From contig JAQBNY010000339.1 of the NCBI GenBank assembly GCA_028288315.1, positions 1 to 23,952 on the forward strand: a DNA stretch of 23,952 nucleotides, given 5' to 3'. The notes beneath the pieces are model-generated. The model ran no database searches, was not told the DNA's origin, and was given only the letters and a program-made list of their open reading frames with translations. This document shows positions 7,461 through 14,959 of the stretch, piece by piece. The DNA is from Mucilaginibacter sp. (GTDB taxonomy: Bacteria; Bacteroidota; Bacteroidia; Sphingobacteriales; Sphingobacteriaceae). Both the position numbers and the translations under genes were made by a program. How positions within the stretch are numbered: the first letter of the stretch is position 1; the number at the start of each line of letters is the position of its first letter.

Positions 7461-8540
7461 ATGAAAAAGAACTCTTCAGTTAAAAGCGCCAATGTTCGTA
7501 TTAAGGATATCGCTGTTAAGGCAAATGTATCAGCCGGGACAGTTGACCGGGTAATACATAATCGTGGCCGGGTGGCTGAAGATGTTAAGGAGCGCGTGCT
7601 AAAAATTATTAAAGACCTTAATTATGAACCTAACCTGCTGGCGCGTGTATTAGGATCTAAAAAGAAATATTACCTGGCTGCCTTATTTCCCGATCATCAG
7701 TATGATGCGTTCTGGCTTGCTCCAAAGGCCGGTATTGAAAAGGCAGAGGCCGATCTTAAGCAATATGGTGTACAGATAGAGCAATTTGTTTTTAACCCGC
7801 ATGACCCTGATTCATATGTCAAGCAGGCAACAGAATTGACGAAAAGAAATCCTGATGGCATTCTGCTATCGCCCATTTACTATAAAGAGACTTTACCTTT
7901 TTTTGAGCAATGGAAAGATAACAATATACCCTTTGTACTTTTCAATACACAAATTGCCGATTATGACCCCTTAAGTTATATCGGTCAGGATTCATACCAA
8001 AGTGGTTTATTAGCTGCCAAGATAGTTCACTTTGGCCAACAAACACCATGTTCGGTATTAATAGCGCATATCGATGAACAGATTAGCAATGCTCAGCATC
8101 TGGTTAAAAAGGAGCAAGGATTCAGAAACTATTTTTTACAAAACAACGTCGAGCATCAATTTAACATCCTACGGGTTGAGCTTCAAAGGTCAAGCCAGTC
8201 GGGTTTTATCAGAAAATTGGATGAGATTGTTGACAATAACCCCAATCTTAAACATATTTATGTAACAACCTCGCAAGCTTTTGAAATTGCCAAATATTTG
8301 GAGCAGAGAAAGATCACAGGTATTAAATTAATTGGTTACGATCTTATAGCGCCTAATCTGCATTATTTGAATAATGACAAGATCAGTTTTCTCATCAACC
8401 AAAATCCGAAAGGGCAGGGGTATTGGGGAATTCATCATTTGTGCGATCATCTTATATTCAAAAAGGAAGTCCCTATCATTAAATACCTTCCGCTTGATAT
8501 CGTCACAAAAGAAAATTTAAATTATTTTTTGGACGAATAA
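7461..8540 (+). CDS. LacI-family transcriptional regulator 1 (sugar-responsive)
   Basis: DNA-binding repressor of 359 aa. An N-terminal helix-turn-helix at residues 13-33 (RIKDIAVKANVSAGTVDRVI) is followed by the hinge helix region (HNRGRVAEDVKERVLKIIKDLNYEPN). A periplasmic-binding-protein-like effector domain (about 60-355) carries motifs such as DGILLSPIY, VLFNTQI, YIGQDSYQSG and LIGYDLI. The Val-Ser-x-x-Thr-Val-Asp-Arg recognition helix is a form common in Bacteroidota sugar regulators. I chose ATG 7461 over TTG 7428 because the TTG overlaps a -7 promoter element. It stands first in the locus and reads in the same direction as the sugar genes. The three TGTGTnCGnACAC sites downstream have the central CG typical of LacI operators and are its most likely targets. 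No such site precedes its own promoter, so autoregulation is not evident. Confidence 0.9.
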   Translation: MKKNSSVKSANVRIKDIAVKANVSAGTVDRVIHNRGRVAEDVKERVLKIIKDLNYEPNLLARVLGSKKKYYLAALFPDHQYDAFWLAPKAGIEKAEADLKQYGVQIEQFVFNPHDPDSYVKQATELTKRNPDGILLSPIYYKETLPFFEQWKDNNIPFVLFNTQIADYDPLSYIGQDSYQSGLLAAKIVHFGQQTPCSVLIAHIDEQISNAQHLVKKEQGFRNYFLQNNVEHQFNILRVELQRSSQSGFIRKLDEIVDNNPNLKHIYVTTSQAFEIAKYLEQRKITGIKLIGYDLIAPNLHYLNNDKISFLINQNPKGQGYWGIHHLCDHLIFKKEVPIIKYLPLDIVTKENLNYFLDE

Positions 8541-8590
8541 TCATCCATCTTAAAAATTTCTTCTTCTTTCTCAAAAAAATTGTCAAAAAT

Positions 8591-8620
8591 TTTGATAAAA
8601 GGATAAATAATGTAAATTTG
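8591..8620 (+). promoter_or_regulatory. Bacteroidota promoter for the sugar-utilisation operon
   Basis: TTTG (8591-8594) as the -33 element, 18 intervening bases and TAAATTTG (8613-8620) as an exact TAnnTTTG -7 element. Operator site 1 starts at the next base, so a bound repressor would cover the transcription start. The -33 box also lies within an imperfect dyad, TTGTCAAAA-A-TTTTGATAA (8580-8598). Confidence 0.72.
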
Positions 8621-8634
8621 TGTGTCCGCACACG
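8621..8634. promoter_or_regulatory. LacI-type operator, site 1
   Basis: TGTGTCCGCACACG: left half TGTGT and right half ACACG around a central CG. Eight of the ten half-site bases outside the centre are symmetric (only the outermost T/G pair fails). It lies at the expected transcription start, centred 40 bp before the ATG of the CBM9-like gene. One of three closely similar sites in the locus. Confidence 0.75.
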
Positions 8635-8666
8635 CAAATATTATACAGTATTTTTATGCTAACAAT

Positions 8667-9308
8667 ATGGCAAAACAACTGAGCGCAATTTTTATTCCCG
8701 GAATTTTTGGAAGTGATCGTTTAGATGAGCTGCCGGTATTACTGGATACTCACGAATCACATCTATTAGATAATCATTTATGGGCGGATAATACTTACAC
8801 TCCCAAAGTTAACTTTACAATTGCCTATACCGTGGATAGTATATTGTTAAAATATAATGTGATTGAAAATGAACTAATAGCTAACTACCGCGAGATTAAC
8901 GATCCGGTATACTATGACAGTTGTGTTGAGTTTTTCATCAAATTTGATAAAGATGTGAATTATTATAACCTGGAATTTAATTGTATGGGAACAGCATTAG
9001 TGGGTTATGGTTCGGGTAAATATGAGCGTATTACTATCCCCAAAGAGGCAGTAAGCAAAATAAAAAGCCGTAGTCATATCAGAACTATGGAAGGAGGCAT
9101 ACATTGGCAATTGAGCCTCATTATCCCTTTTAGTGTATTGGTTTATCATTCTTTCACCTCATTAAAGAATAAAAGTTGTAGTGCAAACTTTTATAAATGT
9201 GGCGACAAAATGACTTACCCGCATTTTTTAAGCTGGAATAATATTGATCACCCTTCTCCTAATTTTCATTTGCCTGAATTTATGGGGAAAATAAATTTTA
9301 TTGTATAA
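8667..9308 (+). CDS. CBM9-like carbohydrate-binding protein without signal peptide
   Basis: A 213-aa single-domain protein resembling family 9 carbohydrate-binding modules (CBM9/DOMON-like beta sandwich). Typical features are the strand VYYDSCVEFFIKFDKD followed by YYNLEFNCMG, the middle WQLSLIIPFSVL, and the C-terminal sequence ANFYKCGD...PHFLSWN then PNFHLPEF. I chose ATG 8667 (MAKQLSAIF) because the upstream GTG at 8622 lies inside operator site 1. No signal peptide or lipobox is present, so it should be cytoplasmic. That is odd for a sugar-binding module and suggests an intracellular sensor, chaperone or enzyme accessory role. It is the first gene after the promoter and is followed 19 bp later by the sugar symporter, so the two are very likely co-transcribed. 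Family assignment is from motif memory; function is unknown. Confidence 0.7.
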   Translation: MAKQLSAIFIPGIFGSDRLDELPVLLDTHESHLLDNHLWADNTYTPKVNFTIAYTVDSILLKYNVIENELIANYREINDPVYYDSCVEFFIKFDKDVNYYNLEFNCMGTALVGYGSGKYERITIPKEAVSKIKSRSHIRTMEGGIHWQLSLIIPFSVLVYHSFTSLKNKSCSANFYKCGDKMTYPHFLSWNNIDHPSPNFHLPEFMGKINFIV

Positions 9309-9327
9309 AAAAAATAATATAAGCAAT

Positions 9328-10608
9328 ATGGCCACAACCCAAACCCAAGCCTTACCCAGGCAAATAATCAGTCCTGTAGCTATTATAGCTGCGCTGTTTT
9401 TCATCTTTGGTTTTGTTACCTGGATGAACTCCATATTAATACCTTACTTAAAAATTGCTTGCCAGCTTAATAATTTTGAATCTTATTTTGTGGCTTTCGC
9501 TTTTTATATTGCCTATTTGGTTATGGCTGTTCCCGCATCAGCCGTGCTTAAAAAATTCGGCTTTAAAAATGGAATGGCCGTTGGATTAATTATTATGGCA
9601 ATAGGGGCGCTTGTATTTATACCGGCCGCGCTTACCAGAACTTATGTTTACTTTCTTGCCGGTTTATTTATTCAGGGCACAGGCTTAGCTGTATTGCAAA
9701 CAGCATCAAACCCCTACATTACCATTTTGGGTCCCGCAGAAAGCGCGGCAAAACGCATCAGTATTATGGGTATATGTAACAAGCTGGCCGGGGCAATAGC
9801 ACCTATTATTTTAGGTGCTGTTGCTTTGAAAGATGTAGATGGATTGCTGATACGCTTAAAAACGATGAGTAGCTTAGAGCGTGTTGAAGAGTTAAATAAC
9901 CTGGCCACGAGAGTTATAGTGCCATATTTGGTTATTGTGATAGTGTTATTACTGCTGGCATTGTTTATCTATTTTTCATCATTGCCTGAAATTGATACTG
10001 AGCATGAGGATGAAAGTGTTTTACTCAGCAATTCAGGAAAAACCCGTATTACACAATTCCCTCATTTAATTTTGGGAGTTATTACCTTGTTTTTGTATGT
10101 AGGAGCTGAAGTGCTGGCCGGCGATTCAATTGTTAGTTACGGTTACTCGCAACATATCTCTCTAAATACCGCTAAGTTTTTTTCAACCTGTACGCTTTGC
10201 TCTATGATTATAGGTTATATTATTGGTATTATCTGTATTCCCAGATATTTTACCCAGCAAAAGGCGCTGGTGTGGTCGGCTATATTAGGGGCAATACTCA
10301 CGGTTTTGGCCCTAACAACCTCAGGATATGTTTCGGTGTTATGCATAGCTTTATTAGGATTGGCTAACTCCTTAATGTGGCCGGCATTATGGCCGCTGGC
10401 TTTGGCCGGTTTAGGTAGGTTTACTAAAATAGCCTCATCATTGCTAGTGATGGGTATAGCAGGAGGGGCACTGATTCCCTTGCTGTTTGGCAGATTGGTA
10501 GATGTGTTTTCTAACCAGATGGCTTATATTATCCTGCTGCCTATTTATTTATTCATCCTGTACTATTCTATTGCAGGTTATAAGGCAGGAAAGTTGAAAG
10601 TTCAATAA
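9328..10608 (+). CDS. nagP: FucP-family MFS sugar:proton symporter (NagP/GluP-like)
   Basis: Inner-membrane transporter of the fucose permease family, 426 aa with about 12 hydrophobic helices. The diagnostic first helix FFIFGFVTWMNSILIPYLK, the central LQTASNPYITILGP and ESAAKRISIMGICNKLAG match the group that includes GlcNAc permease NagP and the glucose/galactose transporter GluP. A long cytoplasmic loop with acidic residues (EIDTEHEDES) separates the two six-helix halves. I chose ATG 9328; the upstream TTG at 9301 overlaps the end of the preceding gene. The gene lies between a sugar-binding protein and amino-sugar enzymes, which argues for GlcNAc, GalNAc or a small amino-sugar glycan as cargo. 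The symbol is by context and motif, so glucose or galactose remain possible. Operator site 2 follows 19 bp after its stop codon. Confidence 0.85.
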   Translation: MATTQTQALPRQIISPVAIIAALFFIFGFVTWMNSILIPYLKIACQLNNFESYFVAFAFYIAYLVMAVPASAVLKKFGFKNGMAVGLIIMAIGALVFIPAALTRTYVYFLAGLFIQGTGLAVLQTASNPYITILGPAESAAKRISIMGICNKLAGAIAPIILGAVALKDVDGLLIRLKTMSSLERVEELNNLATRVIVPYLVIVIVLLLLALFIYFSSLPEIDTEHEDESVLLSNSGKTRITQFPHLILGVITLFLYVGAEVLAGDSIVSYGYSQHISLNTAKFFSTCTLCSMIIGYIIGIICIPRYFTQQKALVWSAILGAILTVLALTTSGYVSVLCIALLGLANSLMWPALWPLALAGLGRFTKIASSLLVMGIAGGALIPLLFGRLVDVFSNQMAYIILLPIYLFILYYSIAGYKAGKLKVQ

Positions 10609-10627
10609 TATAAAAAAGCATTAAAAA

Positions 10628-10641
10628 TGTGTGCGAACACA
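10628..10641. promoter_or_regulatory. LacI-type operator, site 2
   Basis: TGTGTGCGAACACA: perfect half sites TGTGT and ACACA around central CG. Centred 32 bp before the galE start, in the 58-bp gap after the symporter gene. No convincing TAnnTTTG box lies next to it, so it may mark an internal promoter or a roadblock. Confidence 0.72.
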
Positions 10642-10666
10642 CATAATATGATAATATAATAAATAT

Positions 10667-11713
10667 ATGAGCAATAATAAGGGACTGATTTTAGTAACCG
10701 GCGGAACCGGTTACATTGGTGCACATACTGTTGTTGAATTACAGCAAAGTGGTTATCAGGTAGTGATTATTGATAATTTGTTGAACTCAACTGTTCAAAT
10801 AGTTGACCAGATTGCGGCCATTACCGGCCAGCGGCCTGATTTTATTAAGCTTGACCTGCGGGAAAAGCAACAAGTGGCTAAATTGATTAATAGTTATCCT
10901 AATATAGAAGGAGTTATTCATTTTGCAGCATCCAAATCTGTGTCTGAATCTGTTGGCGATCCTTTGCTATATTATGATAATAACGTTTGTTCGTTAGTCA
11001 ATTTACTACATGCAATAAAAGGAAAACCCATCAAATTTGTATTTTCTTCATCCTGCACGGTTTATGGCGAACCTGACCAGTTGCCGGTAACAGAAGCCAC
11101 CCCTCTAAAAGCAGCAACATCGCCTTATGGTAATACCAAACAAATAGGAGAGGCAATACTAAAAGATACAGCCCAGGCACACAGCCAGCTTAAAGTAATA
11201 GCACTACGGTATTTTAATCCGGTAGGGGCTCATCCCTCGGCTCTTATTGGTGAGTTACCTAAAGGCGTTCCGCAAAACCTGGTACCATTTGTTACACAAA
11301 CCGCTATAGGTAAACGCCCGCAATTGATAGTTTACGGCAATGATTATCCAACTCCAGATGGCAGTTGCATCAGAGATTATATTCATGTTGTTGATTTGGC
11401 TAAGGCGCATGTTGCTGCCATACAACGTATGCAGCATAATGAAATGCTTGATGTTTATGAGACATTTAATATCGGGACCGGCAAGGGTAATTCGGTATTA
11501 GAAGTGATTAATGCTTTTGAAAGGATCACTAACGTTAAACTTAATTATCGCATTGGCCCAAGAAGGGAAGGGGATATTATTAAAATATGGGCAGATGTTA
11601 GCAAAGCTACTCAGGAATTAAAATGGACCGCCCAATTAAATTTAGACGATATGCTGTCATCAGCCTGGGCGTGGGAAAAATATATTAATAATAACCCCTT
11701 TAAAAATGATTAG
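10667..11713 (+). CDS. galE: UDP-hexose 4-epimerase (GalE)
   Basis: Extended short-chain dehydrogenase of 348 aa that interconverts UDP-Gal and UDP-Glc, and in some members UDP-GalNAc and UDP-GlcNAc, with bound NAD. The NAD motif TGGTGYIG is at residues 11-18. Catalytic Ser129 sits in FSSSCTVYG, and Tyr154 and Lys158 are in SPYGNTK. The C-terminal region has NIGTGKGNSVLEV and RREGDIIKIWAD. The residue aligned with Tyr299 of E. coli GalE (the gate that excludes N-acetyl sugars) and Cys307 of human GALE is Ile307 here. The bulky Tyr is therefore absent, and use of UDP-HexNAc is possible. It has its own LacI-type operator upstream. The partner that would make UDP-sugars from HexNAc-1-phosphate is not in the window. 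Confidence 0.92.
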   Translation: MSNNKGLILVTGGTGYIGAHTVVELQQSGYQVVIIDNLLNSTVQIVDQIAAITGQRPDFIKLDLREKQQVAKLINSYPNIEGVIHFAASKSVSESVGDPLLYYDNNVCSLVNLLHAIKGKPIKFVFSSSCTVYGEPDQLPVTEATPLKAATSPYGNTKQIGEAILKDTAQAHSQLKVIALRYFNPVGAHPSALIGELPKGVPQNLVPFVTQTAIGKRPQLIVYGNDYPTPDGSCIRDYIHVVDLAKAHVAAIQRMQHNEMLDVYETFNIGTGKGNSVLEVINAFERITNVKLNYRIGPRREGDIIKIWADVSKATQELKWTAQLNLDDMLSSAWAWEKYINNNPFKND

Positions 11714-11794
11714 TTTAATAGAAAACAGTTTTACTGCCTATTCTGATAAGAGTACTCGGCTATAGAGGATATAAATAAAAATTTTAAGTAAAAG

Positions 11795-11808
11795 TGTGTA
11801 CGCACACG
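11795..11808. promoter_or_regulatory. LacI-type operator, site 3
   Basis: TGTGTACGCACACG: half sites TGTGT and ACACG around central CG, almost the same as site 1. Centred 44 bp before the ATG of kinase 1, within the 132-bp gap after galE. A TAAGTAAAAG stretch just upstream is a poor -7 match. Confidence 0.73.
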
Positions 11809-11845
11809 CAAAAATCAGTCGTTTAAAACTGATAAATAATAAATA

Positions 11846-12988
11846 ATGGACTACAATTTTTCAGCTATAATTAAGAATTTCAAAACGGAACAAGTAGATT
11901 TTGAAGTTAAGGCATTTGGTTCGGGTCATATAAACGATACCTTCCTGGTTAAATCAGTTAAAAACGGTGCTGATTATTTGCTTCAACGCATTAACCATTA
12001 TGTTTTTAAAGATGTAGAGGGTTTGACCAATAATGTACTAGCGGTTACTAATCATCTAAAATTAAAACTACCGCCTAATGGCAACCCTTATACCCAAGTA
12101 CTCACTTTTATTGAAGGCAACAATGGTAAATATTTTTACTTGGATGAGCAGGGTAACTATTGGAGAATGAGTTATTTTCTGCATGGTACGCAAAGCTATG
12201 ATGTAGTTACCACAACTAAGCAGGCATACCAGGGAGGGATGGCGTTCGGTAAGTTTCAGGCTGATCTTTCTGATCTTAATCCATCCGGCTTAATTGATAC
12301 TATCCCTGATTTTTTGAATGTAGAAACACGATTAAATAGCCTGCATAGAGCCATTCAAAATGACAAAGTAAACCGGAAAAAAAATACAAAGGAAGAAATT
12401 GATTTCTTAATAAGCAGAGAAGCCGCTATGAGTGAACTGCTAAAGTGGGGCAGGGAAGGCCTTATACCTTTGCGCATAACCCATAACGATACAAAATTCA
12501 ATAATATTCTGCTTGATAAGGATAACCGGATACAGTGTGTAATTGATTTGGATACGGTTATGCCAGGGTATGTTGCTTATGATTTTGGGGATGCCTTGCG
12601 CACAATCATTAATACAGCATCCGAAGACGAAAAAGAACTAAACGTTATACAGCTTAACATTCCTCTTTTCGGTGAATTTACCAGGGGATATCTGGGCCAA
12701 ACATTTTCCTTTTTAACTGAGCAGGAGCTTCACTCACTAATTAAAGGTGTGCTGCTTTTGCCCTACCTGCAATCTGTGAGATTTTTAACAGATTACCTGG
12801 AAGGTGATGTTTACTATAAAACCCTGTTTGCCGAACATAATCTTCAACGTACCCGGGCCCAGGTTCAATTACTGAAAATGATTGAAGAAAAACAGGAAGA
12901 ATTAAAAGAATTGATTGTTTCAGAATGGTTGAATTTGAAAGGCGTGCAACAAGGGGAACAATTGCCGCTGAAGGGATCGGCCATATAA
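11846..12988 (+). CDS. nahK: N-acetylhexosamine 1-kinase-like protein 1 (APH fold)
   Basis: Aminoglycoside-phosphotransferase/choline-kinase-fold kinase, 380 aa. It resembles bifidobacterial NahK (LnpB), which phosphorylates GlcNAc and GalNAc at C1 using ATP. The nucleotide-loop motif GSGHINDTFLV is at 25-35. The catalytic HNDTKFNN (His213, Asn214, Asp215) is followed by the metal-binding VIDLDTVMPG (Asp234, Asp236) and YDFGDALRT. The NahK hallmark is the exact combination of HNDTK-x-NN with DLDTVMPG. Homologues are sometimes labelled mucin desulfatase in databases, which this sequence does not support. It lies between galE and the NagB-LmbE fusion and has an operator upstream. Predicted role: HexNAc to HexNAc-1-phosphate in the cytoplasm. 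A second copy occurs at 17899. The C-terminal 30 residues beyond EKQEELKEL are extra relative to copy 2. Confidence 0.82.
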   Translation: MDYNFSAIIKNFKTEQVDFEVKAFGSGHINDTFLVKSVKNGADYLLQRINHYVFKDVEGLTNNVLAVTNHLKLKLPPNGNPYTQVLTFIEGNNGKYFYLDEQGNYWRMSYFLHGTQSYDVVTTTKQAYQGGMAFGKFQADLSDLNPSGLIDTIPDFLNVETRLNSLHRAIQNDKVNRKKNTKEEIDFLISREAAMSELLKWGREGLIPLRITHNDTKFNNILLDKDNRIQCVIDLDTVMPGYVAYDFGDALRTIINTASEDEKELNVIQLNIPLFGEFTRGYLGQTFSFLTEQELHSLIKGVLLLPYLQSVRFLTDYLEGDVYYKTLFAEHNLQRTRAQVQLLKMIEEKQEELKELIVSEWLNLKGVQQGEQLPLKGSAI

Positions 12989-13027
12989 TGATGCCAAACT
13001 ATTGTTTAATCTAACATATTTAAAATA

Positions 13028-14947
13028 ATGTCACGTCTTAATCTTTTGGAAGAAACACGGTATGAAAAATTACCGGTAACCGTTTTTGCCGATAAGCTTA
13101 CAGCTGCACAGTCGGTTGCCAGGCGAATCGCAGATCTAATACAAAACCAAACAGCCGCTGGTAAAAAAACCATTTTAGGGCTGGCAACCGGAGCAACTCC
13201 TGTTGCTGTTTACCAGGAGCTGGTGCAGTTGCACCAGCAGGAAGGATTGAGCTTTAAAAATGTAGTGACTTTTAACCTCGACGAATATTTTCCTATGGAC
13301 TCGCGTGCTGCCCAAAGTTATAGGGTGTTTATGCATGAAAATTTATTTAATCATATTGATATTGAGGTCGCTAATATTAACATTCCCAACGGAGAACTGA
13401 AGGAAGGAGATGTAGCAGCATTCTGTCTGGATTATGAAAAAAAGATCACAGCATACGGTGGTTTGGATTTGCAGATACTAGGCATTGGCCGTACTGGTCA
13501 CATCGGTTTTAATGAGCCGGGTTCAGCTCCAAATTCAGGCTGTCGCCTGGTGTCGTTAGATGAATTAACCCGGAGCGATGCCGCTCATGATTTTGGTGGT
13601 AAAGCAAACGTGCCTGCCAAAGCCATTACTATGGGTATAGGCACCATATTCAAGGCACGCGAAATTATTCTGATGGCATGGGGGGAGAAAAAAGCCTTCA
13701 TCATAAAAAAAGCGGTGGAAGGCGAAATATCTTCTGATGTGCCGGCAACTTATCTGCAATTGGCAGATAATGTAGAGTTTGTGGTAGATGCCGCTGCGGC
13801 GGGCCTTCTTACCAGATTCAATACACCCTGGTTAGTAAAAGATTGCACATGGAATGATCAGCTAATTAAAAAGGCTGTAATATGGCTTGCCAAAAGCTTA
13901 AACAAACCTATTCTTAAACTTACCGAAGAAGATTATAATACTCATGGGATGGCCCAACTGGCAACCTCAAAGGGGCCGGTATATAACATCAATATTAACA
14001 TATTTAATAAGCTGCAGCATACAATTACCGGCTGGCCCGGTGGTAAACCTAACGCTGATGAAAGCCAGCGGCCCGAACGTGCGGAGCCTGCCCAAAAAAG
14101 AGTGATGGTTTTTTCGCCGCATCCTGATGATGATGTAATATCAATGGGTGGAACATTTATCCGCCTGGCAGACCAGCAGCACGATGTGCATGTGGTTTAC
14201 CAAACATCAGGAAATACAGCAGTTTGGGATGATGACGCACTGCGTTTTGTAGAGTTTACGTTGGACTTTTCTAAATCTCAGAACCTGTACAATGAAAAAC
14301 TGGAAGAGATATATCAAGCCATGCGAAAATTTATCAGTAATAAGCAGCCAAATGAGAAAGATATTTCGGAGGTTGAAGCGGTAAAAGGGTTTATCCGTAA
14401 AGGCGAAGCTATAGCCGGGGCCAGGTTTGTTGGCTTAAATGATACGCATATTCATTTTCAAAACCTGCCCTTTTATGACCTGCGGAAAACCAGTCATGAA
14501 GTATCCTATGAAGCCGATATTGAGCAAACTATGGCTTTGTTGCAACAGGTTAAGCCACATCAAATTTATACAGCCGGAGATTTTGCTGATCCGCACGGAA
14601 CTCATAAAACATGTTTTGATATCATCCATGAATCATTAAAACGCCTGGCAATAACCGAGGAATGGGTTAAAGATTGCTGGGTATGGCTATACCGTGGCGC
14701 CTGGCATGAGTTTGAAACCGAAGAGATTGAAATGTGTGTGCCCTTATCGCCAAAAGAAGTGGAGCGCAAGCGCCTCGCAATTTTTAAACATCAGTCGCAA
14801 AAAGACAGACCAGTATTCCCCGGAGAGGATGCGCGCGAGTTTTGGGTGCGGGCCGAAGACAGAACCAGCGAAACCGCGAAAATATATAACAACTTAGGCC
14901 TGGCCGAGTATGAGGCTATGGAGGCATTTGTTCGATTTAAATTTTAA
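13028..14947 (+). CDS. nagB: NagB glucosamine-6-phosphate deaminase fused to an LmbE/PIG-L deacetylase
   Basis: A two-domain protein of 639 aa. Residues about 15-265 are a NagB deaminase/isomerase: GLATGATPVAVY at 51-62, TFNLDEYFPM with catalytic Asp85, and GIGRTGHIGFNEPG at 152-165 with His158 and Glu163. The position of E. coli Asp141 is Thr156; B. subtilis NagB has Asn there, so this is not proof of inactivity. After a linker, residues about 357-635 form an LmbE/PIG-L metal-dependent deacetylase: FSPHPDDDV (His365, Asp367, Asp368) and ADPHGTHKT (His523, His526). NagB converts GlcN-6-P to Fru-6-P and ammonia; LmbE-type enzymes remove acetyl groups from GlcNAc moieties. Such fusions are known in Bacteroidota as NagB-like proteins. 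No separate NagA is seen in the window, so the second domain may supply that activity. Confidence 0.85.
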   Translation: MSRLNLLEETRYEKLPVTVFADKLTAAQSVARRIADLIQNQTAAGKKTILGLATGATPVAVYQELVQLHQQEGLSFKNVVTFNLDEYFPMDSRAAQSYRVFMHENLFNHIDIEVANINIPNGELKEGDVAAFCLDYEKKITAYGGLDLQILGIGRTGHIGFNEPGSAPNSGCRLVSLDELTRSDAAHDFGGKANVPAKAITMGIGTIFKAREIILMAWGEKKAFIIKKAVEGEISSDVPATYLQLADNVEFVVDAAAAGLLTRFNTPWLVKDCTWNDQLIKKAVIWLAKSLNKPILKLTEEDYNTHGMAQLATSKGPVYNININIFNKLQHTITGWPGGKPNADESQRPERAEPAQKRVMVFSPHPDDDVISMGGTFIRLADQQHDVHVVYQTSGNTAVWDDDALRFVEFTLDFSKSQNLYNEKLEEIYQAMRKFISNKQPNEKDISEVEAVKGFIRKGEAIAGARFVGLNDTHIHFQNLPFYDLRKTSHEVSYEADIEQTMALLQQVKPHQIYTAGDFADPHGTHKTCFDIIHESLKRLAITEEWVKDCWVWLYRGAWHEFETEEIEMCVPLSPKEVERKRLAIFKHQSQKDRPVFPGEDAREFWVRAEDRTSETAKIYNNLGLAEYEAMEAFVRFKF

Positions 14948-14959
14948 CAGTAAAACTTT

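Noticed and set aside
8622..8666. GTG start extending the CBM9-like protein by 15 residues
   Set aside because: The GTG lies inside operator site 1 and at or before the expected transcription start; ATG 8667 begins the family-like sequence.
9301..9327. TTG start for the symporter
   Set aside because: It overlaps the stop of the preceding gene and adds a polar stretch not typical of the family; ATG 9328 is better placed.
13028..14947. Reading the fusion as two genes joined by assembly error
   Set aside because: The frame is continuous through a plausible linker, and NagB-LmbE fusions of this length are known in Bacteroidota.
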